DNA of 64,000 nucleotides. It comes from Cobetia amphilecti (lineage in GTDB: Bacteria; Pseudomonadota; Gammaproteobacteria; Pseudomonadales; Halomonadaceae). The stretch lies in assembly GCF_030010415.1 (NCBI RefSeq), contig NZ_JASCSA010000005.1; one strand, 5' to 3'. Below the pieces are notes generated by a model. It did not search any database, was not told the origin of the DNA, and saw only the letters and a program-made list of their open reading frames with translations. Shown here piece after piece: positions 36,499-45,343 of this stretch (position 1 is its first letter; each line of letters opens with the position of its first letter). The position numbers and the translations under genes are program-made.

Positions 36499-39212
36499 AC
36501 ATGCCAGTCGACATCACCAGCGCCGCAAGCGCCGAACAGTCCAGCAGTGCGGCAAGTTCTCACAGTGCAGCGACACCCTCACAGCAGCTGTTCGGGACGA
36601 CCTCACTCGCCGCGCCGGCACCGCTCGATCTGCTCAGCCCGGCACCGGGAACGCGCTTCACCCGCCGCGCGGTGGAGCTGGAGCAAGCCCAGGCACGCCT
36701 GCGCAAGCCAAAGGATGACAGCACGAGCGAGCGCGCCGAATTCGCGCTACGCCCGCTCGACCTTGCCGCCGACATGGCGATGGTGGATGAGTGGACCAGC
36801 GGCGAACGCGCCAGCTTCTGGGGCATGAGTGATGACCTCATCACCACCAAGTACGACTTCTACCAGGGCCTGGAAGAAAGCCAGCACGCCCAGGGCTGGG
36901 TCGGTTTCTACAACGACAAGCCGGCCTTTCTGGTTGAGCTCTATGACCCGGCGCACGACCCGCTCGGCAAGCATTACAGTGTGCAGCCCGGCGACTTCGG
37001 CATGCACTTCCTCGTCGCGCCGCGCAGCGAGGACCAGGCCCCCATCAGCGGCTTCTCGCGGGCGGTGATCGAATCGATCATGGCGATGATCTTCGCCGGC
37101 CAGTTCCGCGATGAGCATGCCGATGAAGGGAAAGATGCAGTCCGTCCCGTGACCCGTGTGGTGGTGGAGCCGGACAGCCGCAATCGCGCCATTCATCCGC
37201 TGAATGCCGCGGTGGGCTTCGTCGATCATGGCCCGCTGGATCTCGACGGCAAGCCGGCGCGCCTGTGCTTCTGCACCCCGCAGGACTTCCGCGCCGCCCT
37301 GGCCACTCGCAGCCCGCGTCTGGACCGCGGCGTGACCGCCAACCCGGCCGCGGCCAGCCAGCACCTCACCGGCCCGGACTGGCAGCAGGCCAATCGCCTG
37401 CTGGTGCGCAAGGCGCTGGCCGAGTTCAGCCACGAGCGTCTGATCCACCCGCAATGCGCCGATGGCTGCGGCACCCGCACCGCCTGCCAGAGCCATGACA
37501 ACTGGCATCACTTCCGCCTGCCGCTGGCAGCGCAGGTCAGCGACACGCCGCCGGTCAGCCGCCGCGCGGCGGAATATCGCTTTGTGGCGCGCCGTTTCCA
37601 GCTCGATCACTGGCTGATCGATGCCGCCTCCATCCAGCGTCTGGATGCCGACGGCAACGCCCTGCCGCTGGACGCGCGTGAGCTGATTCTGGAACTCAAT
37701 GACGTGCTGGAGATTCCGCCGCGTCTGCTGCCGGTCTATCTCGAGGAGGTCAGCGCCACGCTTGCCTCCAGCGCCTGGAAGATGCAGCGCGCCGTGCGCG
37801 AGAATCAGTCCGCCCGCGTGCTGGCAGGTGCCTCCTTCCAGACCCTGGAATCGGCGATGAGCGAAGGCCATCCGTGCTTCGTCGCCAACAATGGCCGCAT
37901 GGGCTTCGATGCGCTGGACTATCGCGCCTACGCGCCGGAAGCCGCGCAGCCGTTCTCGCTGGTGTGGATCGCCGTGCATCGCGACAACGCCCATTACTCG
38001 GCCGTGGATGGTCTCGATCCGCGCCGTCTGCTCGAGGAAGAGCTGGGTGAAGCCGAGCTGGCACGCCTGGAACAGCAGTTGACCGAGAAGGGCCTTGCGC
38101 CCGCCGACTACCTGATGATGCCGGTGCATCCGTGGCAGTGGAGCCACAAGCTGGCGATCACCTTCGCCGCAGAGATCGCCAGTCAGCACATCGTCTGTCT
38201 CGGCCTGGGGGAGGACCGCTATCAGGCGCAGCAGTCGATCCGCACGCTCTACAACCGCAATCAGCCGAACCGTCGCTATGTGAAGGTGGCGCTGTCGATC
38301 CTCAACATGGGCTTCATGCGCGGCCTGTCGCCCTATTACATGCGTGCCACTCCGGTCATCAATCAGTGGCTGCAGGGCCTGATCGATTCGGACCCGTCCT
38401 TCGAGAAGTGGGGCTTCCGCCTGCTGCGTGAAGTCGCGGCCATCGGCTATCGCGATGATGTGCTGGAAGACGCGGACCCGGCAGCCGTCGGCTATCGCAA
38501 GATGCTGGCCAGCCTGTGGCGCGAGAGCCCGGAAGACGTCAAGGACGAGGGCGAGCGCCTGATGACCATGGCCGCGCTGCTGCATGTCGACAACGATGAA
38601 AAGGCCTTGCTGCCGGCGCTGATCGAGCGCTCCGGCATCGGCGCCGAAGCGTGGATCGACAAGTGGCTGACGGCTTACATGACGCCGCTGCTGCACTGCT
38701 ACTTCAAGCACGACCTGGTGTTCATGCCGCACGGCGAGAACCTGATCATGCGTCTGCGCGATGGCGTGCCGTGTGGTGCGCTGATGAAGGACATCGCCGA
38801 GGAAGCGGCGCTGTTCGCCACCGAGGAGACGCGCGCACTCGAACTGCCGGCAGGGGTCGAGCGTCTGGTGGTCGAGGTGCCGGAACCGATCCGTATCCTG
38901 TCGCTGCTCACCGATGTCTTCGACTGCATCTTCCGCTTCGCGGTACCGCTGCTGGTGCGCGAGCAGGTGATGACGGAAGAGGCCTTCTGGTCTCGCGTCG
39001 CGGCCTGTATCCATGACTACCAGGATGCCCATCCGGAGATGGCCGACAAGTTCGCGCGTCATGACCTGTTCGCGCCGCGCTTCACGCTGTCGTGCCTCAA
39101 CCGCCTGCAGCTGCGCAACAACCAGCAGATGGTCGATCTCACCGATCCGTCCGGCGCCCTGCAGCTCAAGGGCGAGCTGGATAACCCCATCGCGGCCTTC
39201 GCCCGCCGCTAG
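36495..39212 (+). CDS. dfoC: Fused acyltransferase / NIS siderophore synthetase (DfoC-like)
   Basis: A two-domain enzyme predicted to acylate N-hydroxycadaverine and then join the units into ferrioxamine. In the 905-residue product, residues about 80-265 form a GNAT/IucB-like acyltransferase (SFWGMSDDLI, GDFGMHFLVAP, RVVVEPDSRNRAIHPLNAAVGF), and about 290-895 an IucA/IucC NIS synthetase with EGHPCFVANNGRMGF, MPVHPWQWSHK (H545), ARGLSPYYMR-type core FMRGLSPYYMR, and a FhuF-like C terminus including KHDLVFMPHGENL. Streptomyces uses separate DesC and DesD, while Erwinia DfoC is a fusion, which this matches. The first 45 residues are Ser/Ala-rich. The start overlaps dfoA (ATGA). Confidence 0.9.
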   Translation: MNMPVDITSAASAEQSSSAASSHSAATPSQQLFGTTSLAAPAPLDLLSPAPGTRFTRRAVELEQAQARLRKPKDDSTSERAEFALRPLDLAADMAMVDEWTSGERASFWGMSDDLITTKYDFYQGLEESQHAQGWVGFYNDKPAFLVELYDPAHDPLGKHYSVQPGDFGMHFLVAPRSEDQAPISGFSRAVIESIMAMIFAGQFRDEHADEGKDAVRPVTRVVVEPDSRNRAIHPLNAAVGFVDHGPLDLDGKPARLCFCTPQDFRAALATRSPRLDRGVTANPAAASQHLTGPDWQQANRLLVRKALAEFSHERLIHPQCADGCGTRTACQSHDNWHHFRLPLAAQVSDTPPVSRRAAEYRFVARRFQLDHWLIDAASIQRLDADGNALPLDARELILELNDVLEIPPRLLPVYLEEVSATLASSAWKMQRAVRENQSARVLAGASFQTLESAMSEGHPCFVANNGRMGFDALDYRAYAPEAAQPFSLVWIAVHRDNAHYSAVDGLDPRRLLEEELGEAELARLEQQLTEKGLAPADYLMMPVHPWQWSHKLAITFAAEIASQHIVCLGLGEDRYQAQQSIRTLYNRNQPNRRYVKVALSILNMGFMRGLSPYYMRATPVINQWLQGLIDSDPSFEKWGFRLLREVAAIGYRDDVLEDADPAAVGYRKMLASLWRESPEDVKDEGERLMTMAALLHVDNDEKALLPALIERSGIGAEAWIDKWLTAYMTPLLHCYFKHDLVFMPHGENLIMRLRDGVPCGALMKDIAEEAALFATEETRALELPAGVERLVVEVPEPIRILSLLTDVFDCIFRFAVPLLVREQVMTEEAFWSRVAACIHDYQDAHPEMADKFARHDLFAPRFTLSCLNRLQLRNNQQMVDLTDPSGALQLKGELDNPIAAFARR

Positions 39213-39223
39213 GCGGTGACGCT

Positions 39224-39260
39224 TGGCGATCACCAGGTCGCGATGACCTGGTGATCGCCA
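39224..39260. terminator. Perfect 16-base hairpin after dfoC
   Basis: TGGCGATCACCAGGTC pairs exactly with its complement across a 5-base loop, 11 bases past the dfoC stop. There is no T run, so it may stabilise the 3' end or act with Rho rather than as a classical terminator. Confidence 0.6.
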
Positions 39261-39292
39261 TGACCCGTCAGCTACGGCCCGTCAGCCAAGAA

Positions 39293-39334
39293 CAGCTAAC
39301 TACGACCAGCTAACTACGACCAGCTAACTACGAC
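39293..39334. repeat. Three perfect tandem copies of a 14-base repeat
   Basis: CAGCTAACTACGAC is repeated three times head to tail between the dfoC hairpin and the Fur box of the sigma factor gene. Confidence 0.95.
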
Positions 39335-39395
39335 CAAGCAGCACCGGGACCGCCCTTGTCATGCACGGGGGTGGTCCTTGGCGTTCCTGACACAC

Positions 39396-39412
39396 AATCA
39401 TTGATAATGATT
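39396..39412 (+). promoter_or_regulatory. Fur box before the ECF sigma gene
   Basis: AATCATTGATAATGATT is a perfect 7-3-7 palindrome and matches the core of the Fur consensus. It lies about 55 bases upstream of the sigma factor start, so transcription should be iron-repressed. Confidence 0.88.
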
Positions 39413-39467
39413 CGTAACAACAATACCATTACCCTCCCATCACGACAGATCTCATTGCGAGCCGTGG

Positions 39468-40235
39468 ATGTCCTCTCACGCCAAGCCCCCTGTTCGGCCT
39501 CATCGCGACACGGATGAGCGAACGCCTGACGCACACGGGCCAGAAGCTGAAACGCCCGCTGAGCTTCAGGCTTGTGCTGCACAGCAATACCGTCACTCGC
39601 TGGACCAGCTGTTTGCCGAGCATCGTCACGAACTGACCGGCTTTCTGGTGCGTCAGCTGGGCTCGCATGAGCTGGCGGAAGACATCAGCCATGAGGTCTA
39701 TCTGCGTCTGCGCCTAACCGGAGACTGGCCCGCCAACCCGCGCGCCTGGCTGTTTCGCATCGCACGCAATCTGATCATCGACCATCACCGCCACCAGTCC
39801 CGCGCACCGGAATTCGAATCGGTGTCCGAGGGCGATGAGCGCGTGGCGGCCGCCCATCTGGACCCGGAGAGGAGCCTGGCGCGCCGCCAGAAGCTGCAGG
39901 TCGTCGATGCGGCACTCTCCGAGCTGGCGGGCCATTTTCGCCTCGCCCTGACCTGGTATCGCCTCGAGGGCCTGACCAAGCGCGAGATCGGCGAGCGACT
40001 CGGCGTGTCCGAGCGCATGGCAGGCCGCTACGTCACCCAGGCGCAGCAGCACTGCGAGATGCGCCTGGCCGCGGCGGGCTGTTATCGCAATGAAGTCAGC
40101 CGCGACTGCGCCGCCAGCCAACAGGACACCACGAACTCGCCGCCAGCCGCGCAGCGCACGTCAACCGCGCCCGGCAAGGCGCGACGACGAAGCCGGCGTG
40201 ATGACAGCCCGACAGCAAGAGGCGATCAGCACTGA
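39468..40235 (+). CDS. FecI/PvdS-like ECF sigma factor
   Basis: A 255-residue ECF sigma factor. Region 2 spans about residues 45-105 (LFAEHRHELTGFLVRQLGSHELAEDISHEVYLRL), region 4 about 150-205 with the helix-turn-helix LTKREIGERLGVSERMAGRYV; this pattern belongs to the iron-starvation (FecI/PvdS) group. The 50-residue polar C-terminal extension and the 40-residue N-terminal extension are beyond the usual length. The ATG at 39468 has a weak ribosome site. Unlike most FecI genes, no FecR gene adjoins it. A Fur box upstream suggests induction by low iron alone. Targets are unknown; the dfo operon is a candidate. Confidence 0.85.
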   Translation: MSSHAKPPVRPHRDTDERTPDAHGPEAETPAELQACAAQQYRHSLDQLFAEHRHELTGFLVRQLGSHELAEDISHEVYLRLRLTGDWPANPRAWLFRIARNLIIDHHRHQSRAPEFESVSEGDERVAAAHLDPERSLARRQKLQVVDAALSELAGHFRLALTWYRLEGLTKREIGERLGVSERMAGRYVTQAQQHCEMRLAAAGCYRNEVSRDCAASQQDTTNSPPAAQRTSTAPGKARRRSRRDDSPTARGDQH

Positions 40236-40334
40236 TGGCCCCGCGGAGCACGGATGGGCGAACGTCTCCGCGTCATGTCGCCCAGAATGAATCGCCCCTA
40301 GCCTGACGCCCTGACCACGGATGACGATGCTTTC

Positions 40335-41102
40335 ATGTTCACTCTCGACCACCTGCGCTTTGACCTCGGCGAGCGCTGCCTGCTCAAGACGCAGTCTCTC
40401 GATTTCGCCCCCGGCCAGGTGCATGGCCTGATCGGCCACAATGGCTCCGGCAAGTCGACACTGCTCAAGCTGCTGGCGCGTCAGAACACCCCGACCAGTG
40501 GCAAGCTGGCGCTGGATGATCGCCCGCTCTCGCAGTTCGGCAGTCGGGAATTCGCGCGGGCGGTGGCCTACCTGCCGCAGCATCTGCCGGCGGCCGAAGC
40601 GCTGACCGGCCGCGAGCTGGTCGCCTTCGGCCGTTATCCGTGGCACGGCCTGCTCGGCCGTCCCGGCCCCAAGGATGAAGAAGCCATCGAGCGCGCCATC
40701 GCGCTGACCCACACCGAAGCCTTCGCCGAACAGCAGGTCGATACCCTCTCCGGTGGCGAACGTCAGCGCGTGTGGCTGGCCATGCTGCTGGCCCAGGGCA
40801 GTCGTTATCTGCTGCTGGATGAACCGCTGGCGGCGCTGGATATCGCCCATCAGATCGAGGTGATGGAGCTGGTCTCGCACCTGAGCCACACCCTCGGGCT
40901 GGGTATCATCATCGTGCTGCACGACATCAATCTGGCCGCGCGTTACTGCGATCGCCTGGTGGCGCTGCACGGCGGCCAGGTGCTGGCTGAAGGCGCACCC
41001 GACGCGATGATGAACCCCGTCACGCTCAAGGATATCTACGGCGTCGAGATGCAGGTGATCACCCCGCCGCAGAGCCAGCAGCAGATCGCGGTGCCGCTAT
41101 GA
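40335..41102 (+). CDS. fhuC: Ferric hydroxamate ABC transporter ATP-binding protein
   Basis: The ATPase of an iron-siderophore importer. The 255-residue product has Walker A GHNGSGKST, the Q-loop AYLPQHL, signature LSGGERQRVWLA, Walker B LLLDEPLAALD and the switch histidine in VLHDINLAAR, all intact. Length and the early TLDHLRFDLG start match FhuC. Its last four bases overlap the next gene (ATGA). It follows the sigma gene by about 100 bases with no terminator between, so it could share its transcript. No second Fur box is visible in that gap. Confidence 0.92.
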   Translation: MFTLDHLRFDLGERCLLKTQSLDFAPGQVHGLIGHNGSGKSTLLKLLARQNTPTSGKLALDDRPLSQFGSREFARAVAYLPQHLPAAEALTGRELVAFGRYPWHGLLGRPGPKDEEAIERAIALTHTEAFAEQQVDTLSGGERQRVWLAMLLAQGSRYLLLDEPLAALDIAHQIEVMELVSHLSHTLGLGIIIVLHDINLAARYCDRLVALHGGQVLAEGAPDAMMNPVTLKDIYGVEMQVITPPQSQQQIAVPL

Positions 41103-42055
41103 AGTGGCTGTTGGCACTGATCAGTCTGAGCCTGCTGGCGGTGGGGGCCGCCAGCGCTGCCACGACGGACGAGACAGTCCGGCCACCGGCCGGCTTCGTC
41201 GATCGCCCCATCGTGGCACTGGACTGGACCCTGGCCGAGACCCTGACCGGAATCGGGGTACGCGCCATGGGTGTGGGTCAGGTCGCGACCTACGCAAGCT
41301 GGGTGGATCAACCGGCGCTGCCGCAGGGCACGCGGGATCTCGGCCTGCGCACCCAGCCGAACCTGGAGCAGCTGGCCGCCCTCGCCCCCGCCGATATCCT
41401 GATCAGCCCGATGCTGTCCAGCCTCGCGCCGCGCCTGTCGGCCATCGCGCCGGTCACCAGCATCGCCATCTATACCCCGGACGCCGACACCTGGCAGACA
41501 CTGGTCAAGGCGACCCGCCAGCTGGGCAAGCTGACGCAGCGCGAGCCCCAGGCCGAACAGCTGATCCGCCTGAGCACCGCTCGCCTCGCCGGTTACAACG
41601 CCGCGCTGCGCCAGCAGGCGGCACGCAAGGGTCAATCGCCCCTGCCGCTGTTGATGGTGCAATTCATGGATGACCGCCATGTGCGCATCTTCGGCGACAA
41701 CAGCCTGTTCCAGGCCGTGATCGAGCGCATGGGCATCGCCAACGCCTGGCAAGGGGACACCAACGCCTGGGGCTTCGCCACCGTCAGTCTCGAGAAGCTG
41801 GTGACGCTGAAGGGCCGCATGGTGGTGGTGGAGCCGCTGCCGCCCGGCGGACACCAGGCACTGGCGCATAACGGTCTGTGGCAGGCCATGCCCGGCGTGC
41901 GCGAGAACAGTCAGGCCTCGGCGCCGCTGTTCCTGCCGCCGGTCTGGAGCTTCGGCGCCCTGCCCTCGGCCAATCGTTTCGCCGCACTGCTTGCCAGCCA
42001 TCTGATTGATGATGAGGCGACACTTGAGGGGGAGACCACCGATGGCAACCACTGA
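41099..42055 (+). CDS. fhuD: Ferric hydroxamate periplasmic binding protein
   Basis: The periplasmic carrier that hands the iron complex to FhuB. The 318-residue product begins with a clear Sec signal (MKWLLALISLSLLAVGAASA), then the class III binding-protein pattern: RPIVALDWTLAETLTGIGV, LGLRTQPNLEQLAALAPADIL, and a long connecting helix. There is no lipobox cysteine, so it should be soluble, as in E. coli FhuD. It overlaps fhuC by four bases and fhuB by fourteen. Confidence 0.9.
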   Translation: MKWLLALISLSLLAVGAASAATTDETVRPPAGFVDRPIVALDWTLAETLTGIGVRAMGVGQVATYASWVDQPALPQGTRDLGLRTQPNLEQLAALAPADILISPMLSSLAPRLSAIAPVTSIAIYTPDADTWQTLVKATRQLGKLTQREPQAEQLIRLSTARLAGYNAALRQQAARKGQSPLPLLMVQFMDDRHVRIFGDNSLFQAVIERMGIANAWQGDTNAWGFATVSLEKLVTLKGRMVVVEPLPPGGHQALAHNGLWQAMPGVRENSQASAPLFLPPVWSFGALPSANRFAALLASHLIDDEATLEGETTDGNH

Positions 42056-44162
42056 GCAGGCCATGAGCACCCGCCCCGCATCAGGCCGGCGACCGCTGCA
42101 TCTCTCGCCGGGCCGGGCCTGCAGCCTGTTGGCCCTGGCCCTTGTGGTACTCGGCAGCCTCGCGCTCAACCGTGAAGGCCTGAGCCTGATGCAGGGCCTG
42201 ACCGCACTGTGGGCATCGCCCGACTTCAGCGCTGCGGCCAGTCTCGGCCAGGCAGACAGCGCGCTGCTCTCCGCGCAGCTGGTGGCCCATGTCAGCTGGT
42301 GGCCGCGTCTGGTCTGCGCGCTGCTGGCCGGTGGCGCGCTGGGCATGGCGGGCGTGCTGATGCAGCAGGTGCTGCGCAATCCACTGGCTGCGCCCACCAC
42401 TCTCGGCGTCGCCAGTGGCGCGAGTCTGGCGATGATGCTGGCGACGCTGTTCGCCCCGGCACTGATGGCCGGCACGGGTCTTGGGGGAGACGGCTTCCAG
42501 CTGGGCCGTGAATGGGTCGCGCTGGCCGGTGGCCTGGCCGCCATGGGGCTGGTATTCGCGCTGGCCTGGGCGCGAGGCATGTCACCGACCGTGGTGGTAC
42601 TGGCAGGGCTGGTGGTCAATCTCTACATCGGCGCGCTGGGCATGGTGCTGTTGCTGTTCAATCAGGAGGCCCTGCACGGCACCCTGGTATGGGGCGCAGG
42701 TTCGCTGGCCCAGAACAGCTGGGATGGCGTGATCACGCTGCTCTCCCGTCTGCTGCCGGGCATGTTGCTGGCACTGGTGCTGATGCGTCCGCTGGCAGTA
42801 CTGGACCTCGACGAGGCCAATGCCAGAAGCCTTGGCGTCTCGCTGCGCAAGCTGCGCCTGATGAGTCTGGGACTGGCGGTATTTCTGAGCGCCTGCGTGG
42901 TCAGCGTGCTGGGCATCATCGGCTTCATCGGCCTGGCCGCGCCAGCGTGCGTGCGTCTGATGGGCGCGCGCCGCCTGGGCCAGCGCCTGCTGTGGGCACC
43001 ATTGTTCGGGGCGCTACTGCTGGCGGTGACGGACCAGGTGGTCGCCAGTCTCGATGGCCTGCTGCCCAACCTGATTCCAACCGGCGCGATGACGGCGGCC
43101 CTCGGCGCGCCGCTGCTGCTGTGGCTGATTCCGCGCCTCAAGATGGCGCAGGGGGCTGGCCCCGCCAGTCATCACGGCATGTCACTGACGCATCGTCACC
43201 CCCGCCCCGACCGCCTGCTCGGCTGGCTGCTGGCCGGGGTCTGCGTGGCCCTGATGCTGGCCCTGCTGGTCGGCAATGGCGCCGATGGCTGGACCCTGGG
43301 CAGTGACATGCTCCAACAGCTGATGGCCGGCCAGACCAGCGTGCTGGACTTCCGCCTGCCACGGGTACTGGCGGCGGCAGGCGCCGGCGTACTGCTGGCC
43401 CTGGCCGGCACCCTGTTGCAGCGTCTGACCAGCAACCCGATGGCCAGCCCCGAGATTCTCGGCATCAGCGGCGGCACCGCCATCGCCCTGATGCTGACAC
43501 TGCTGCTGGTCCCGTCACCGGGGCAGCTGACCCTGCTGGGCGCAGGCATCTGCGGGGCGCTGGCCTGTCTGGCGCTGCTGGTGATGCTCAATCATCGCAG
43601 TGGCTTCATTCCCGAACGCGTGCTGCTGTGCGGGGTGGCGATCACGGCGCTCTACGATGCGGTGCGCGGCATCATCCTTGCCGATGGCGACCCGCGCGGT
43701 CAGCAGATTCTGGCCTGGCTGTCCGGCTCCACCTATTACGTGGGTCTCTCCGCGGCGGTCGGCGTGCTCGCGCTGGCGATCATCGCGGTCCTGCTGGTGC
43801 GTCCGCTGGCGCGCTGGCTGGACATCCTGCCACTGGGCATGGCGAGCGCCAGTGCGCTGGGCATCGGCGTGACCCGCGCCCGCCTGGTGCTGCTGGGCGC
43901 GGTGGCGGTGCTCACCGCGCTGGCGACCCTGATCGTCGGCCCGCTGTCCTTCGTCGGCCTGCTGGCCCCGCATCTGGCGCGCCTGCTGGGCCTGAGCCGC
44001 GCCCGCGAGCACATGCTCGGCGCGGTGCTGTGCGGCGCGCTGTTGATGGTGCTGGCCGACTGGCTGGGCCGCCAGCTGCTGTCGCCCTACGAGATTCCCG
44101 CCGGCCTGATGGCCTCGCTGATCGGCGGCAGCTACTTCCTGTGGAGCCTGCGCAGAAGCTGA
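42042..44162 (+). CDS. fhuB: Ferric hydroxamate ABC permease, fused two-half FhuB
   Basis: The inner-membrane channel for ferric hydroxamates. The 706-residue product is two FecCD-type permease halves in one chain, as in E. coli FhuB: each has about ten helices. Half one ends with IGFIGLAAPACVRL, half two with LSFVGLLAPHLARLLG, the coupling-loop positions that contact FhuC. The start at 42042 has GGGGGAG upstream; an ATG at 42063 is the alternative, while 42006 lies inside fhuD. A 15-base hairpin terminator follows. Fusion of the two halves is the hydroxamate-specific form and supports the ligand class assigned to this island. Confidence 0.93.
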   Translation: MATTEQAMSTRPASGRRPLHLSPGRACSLLALALVVLGSLALNREGLSLMQGLTALWASPDFSAAASLGQADSALLSAQLVAHVSWWPRLVCALLAGGALGMAGVLMQQVLRNPLAAPTTLGVASGASLAMMLATLFAPALMAGTGLGGDGFQLGREWVALAGGLAAMGLVFALAWARGMSPTVVVLAGLVVNLYIGALGMVLLLFNQEALHGTLVWGAGSLAQNSWDGVITLLSRLLPGMLLALVLMRPLAVLDLDEANARSLGVSLRKLRLMSLGLAVFLSACVVSVLGIIGFIGLAAPACVRLMGARRLGQRLLWAPLFGALLLAVTDQVVASLDGLLPNLIPTGAMTAALGAPLLLWLIPRLKMAQGAGPASHHGMSLTHRHPRPDRLLGWLLAGVCVALMLALLVGNGADGWTLGSDMLQQLMAGQTSVLDFRLPRVLAAAGAGVLLALAGTLLQRLTSNPMASPEILGISGGTAIALMLTLLLVPSPGQLTLLGAGICGALACLALLVMLNHRSGFIPERVLLCGVAITALYDAVRGIILADGDPRGQQILAWLSGSTYYVGLSAAVGVLALAIIAVLLVRPLARWLDILPLGMASASALGIGVTRARLVLLGAVAVLTALATLIVGPLSFVGLLAPHLARLLGLSRAREHMLGAVLCGALLMVLADWLGRQLLSPYEIPAGLMASLIGGSYFLWSLRRS

Positions 44163-44182
44163 CGCGCATACGCACACGCAGG

Positions 44183-44224
44183 AACGACGAAGCCCGCCAC
44201 CGAAAGGTCGCGGGCTTCGTCGTT
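44183..44224. terminator. Bidirectional hairpin between fhuB and purU
   Basis: A perfect 15-base stem AACGACGAAGCCCGC with a 12-base loop between two convergent genes. The T run is short, but strength of the stem and position favour a shared end. Confidence 0.75.
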
Positions 44225-44242
44225 GGTGGACGTTGTGGAGCT

Positions 44243-44269
44243 CGTGAACTGCATGAACTGAGTGAACTG
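44243..44269. repeat. Three copies of a 9-base repeat
   Basis: CGTGAACTG, CATGAACTG and AGTGAACTG follow one another in the short gap before the purU stop codon. Confidence 0.75.
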
Positions 44270-44286
44270 ACGGACGCAGCCCGGGC

Positions 44287-45162
44287 TCAGTTACCGAACA
44301 CCACCGTGCGCTTGTCATGCAGGAAAACGCGACGCTCGAGGTGATAACGCACGCCGCGCGACAGGGTCAGGCACTCGATATCACGGCCCTTGGCGATCAG
44401 GTCTTCGGGATAGTGGGCGTGATCCACCGTCTCGACGCCCTGGGTGATGATCGGCCCTTCATCGAGATCATCATTGATGTAGTGCGCGGTGGCACCGACC
44501 AGCTTGACGCCCTTCTCGTAGGCCTGGTGATAGGGGCGCGCACCCTTGAAGCCCGGCAGCAGCGAGTGGTGGATGTTGATCGCCCGCCCCGAGAGCTTCT
44601 CGCACATGTCGCTCGACAGCACCTGCATGTAGCGCGCCAGAATCACCAGCTCAGCCCCGGTGTCCTGCACGATCTGCCATACCCGAGCCTCCTGCTCGGC
44701 CTTGGTCTCGGCGGTGATCGGCAGGTGGTGATACGGCAGGCCATGCCACTCGGCCAGCGGTGCCATGTCCGGATGGTTGGAGATGACGGCGGTGATGTCC
44801 ATCGGCAGCTGGCCGATGCGATGCCGATAGAGCAGGTCGTTCAGGCAGTGGTCCGAGCGCGAGACCATGATGACCACCTTCATGCGCTCATCCGGCGCAC
44901 TCAGGCTGACGTCCATCTCGAAGTCGGCGGCACGCGTACCCAGGCCCTGCTCGAAACTCGCGGCATCGAAGCCGTCATCGAGGGTGCCGGCCTCGGTCTG
45001 CGGACGAAATTCGGCCCGGATGAAGAAGCGCCCCGACAGGCGGTCATCGAAGGAATTGAGCTCGGTGATATAGCAGCCCTGCTCGCGCAGGTAGCGTGTC
45101 ACGACGTCCACCGTGCCGATGCGGCTGGGACATTGGGCGGTCAGAATCCAGGTATCACGCAT
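44287..45162 (-). CDS. purU: Formyltetrahydrofolate deformylase
   Basis: PurU hydrolyses 10-formyl-THF to formate and THF, balancing one-carbon units. The 291-residue product has an N-terminal ACT domain (ILTAQCPSRIGTVDVVTRYL) and a C-terminal formyltransferase fold with the catalytic region INIHHSLLPGFKGARPYHQA and GATAHYINDDLDEGPIITQ. It follows soxG on the same strand by 240 bases; the glyA-soxBDAG-purU order is known from other bacteria that degrade sarcosine, where it removes excess C1-folate. The ATG at 45162 has only a weak ribosome site. A hairpin and repeats separate it from soxG, so expression may be partly independent. Confidence 0.95.
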   Translation of the reverse strand: MRDTWILTAQCPSRIGTVDVVTRYLREQGCYITELNSFDDRLSGRFFIRAEFRPQTEAGTLDDGFDAASFEQGLGTRAADFEMDVSLSAPDERMKVVIMVSRSDHCLNDLLYRHRIGQLPMDITAVISNHPDMAPLAEWHGLPYHHLPITAETKAEQEARVWQIVQDTGAELVILARYMQVLSSDMCEKLSGRAINIHHSLLPGFKGARPYHQAYEKGVKLVGATAHYINDDLDEGPIITQGVETVDHAHYPEDLIAKGRDIECLTLSRGVRYHLERRVFLHDKRTVVFGN

Positions 45163-45254
45163 ACGTAGGTGCCTGTCATGTAAGGATTATCTATTGTTGG
45201 AAGCAGCAACGTCAGGGTTGCATCCGAGGCCCTGCGCGACAAACCAATATTATT

Positions 45255-45287
45255 GAGGCGGGCTTCAGTATTTCTGAAGCCCGCCTC
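45255..45287. terminator. Perfect 14-base hairpin between soxG and purU
   Basis: GAGGCGGGCTTCAG and its complement around a 5-base loop. On the minus strand it is followed by AATAATATT rather than a T run, so partial termination or RNA processing between soxG and purU is more likely than a full stop. Confidence 0.6.
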
Positions 45288-45343
45288 CTGGCCCGGGCAA
45301 GGCCCCTGGCAGTCGATTCAGGTCATTGCGTGCGCCTGCGACA

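Noticed and set aside
36747..39233. Long open frame antisense to dfoC
   Set aside because: Same kind of shadow; the plus strand encodes a complete acyltransferase/NIS synthetase. Frames antisense to recC, the TonB receptor and soxA were dropped for the same reason.
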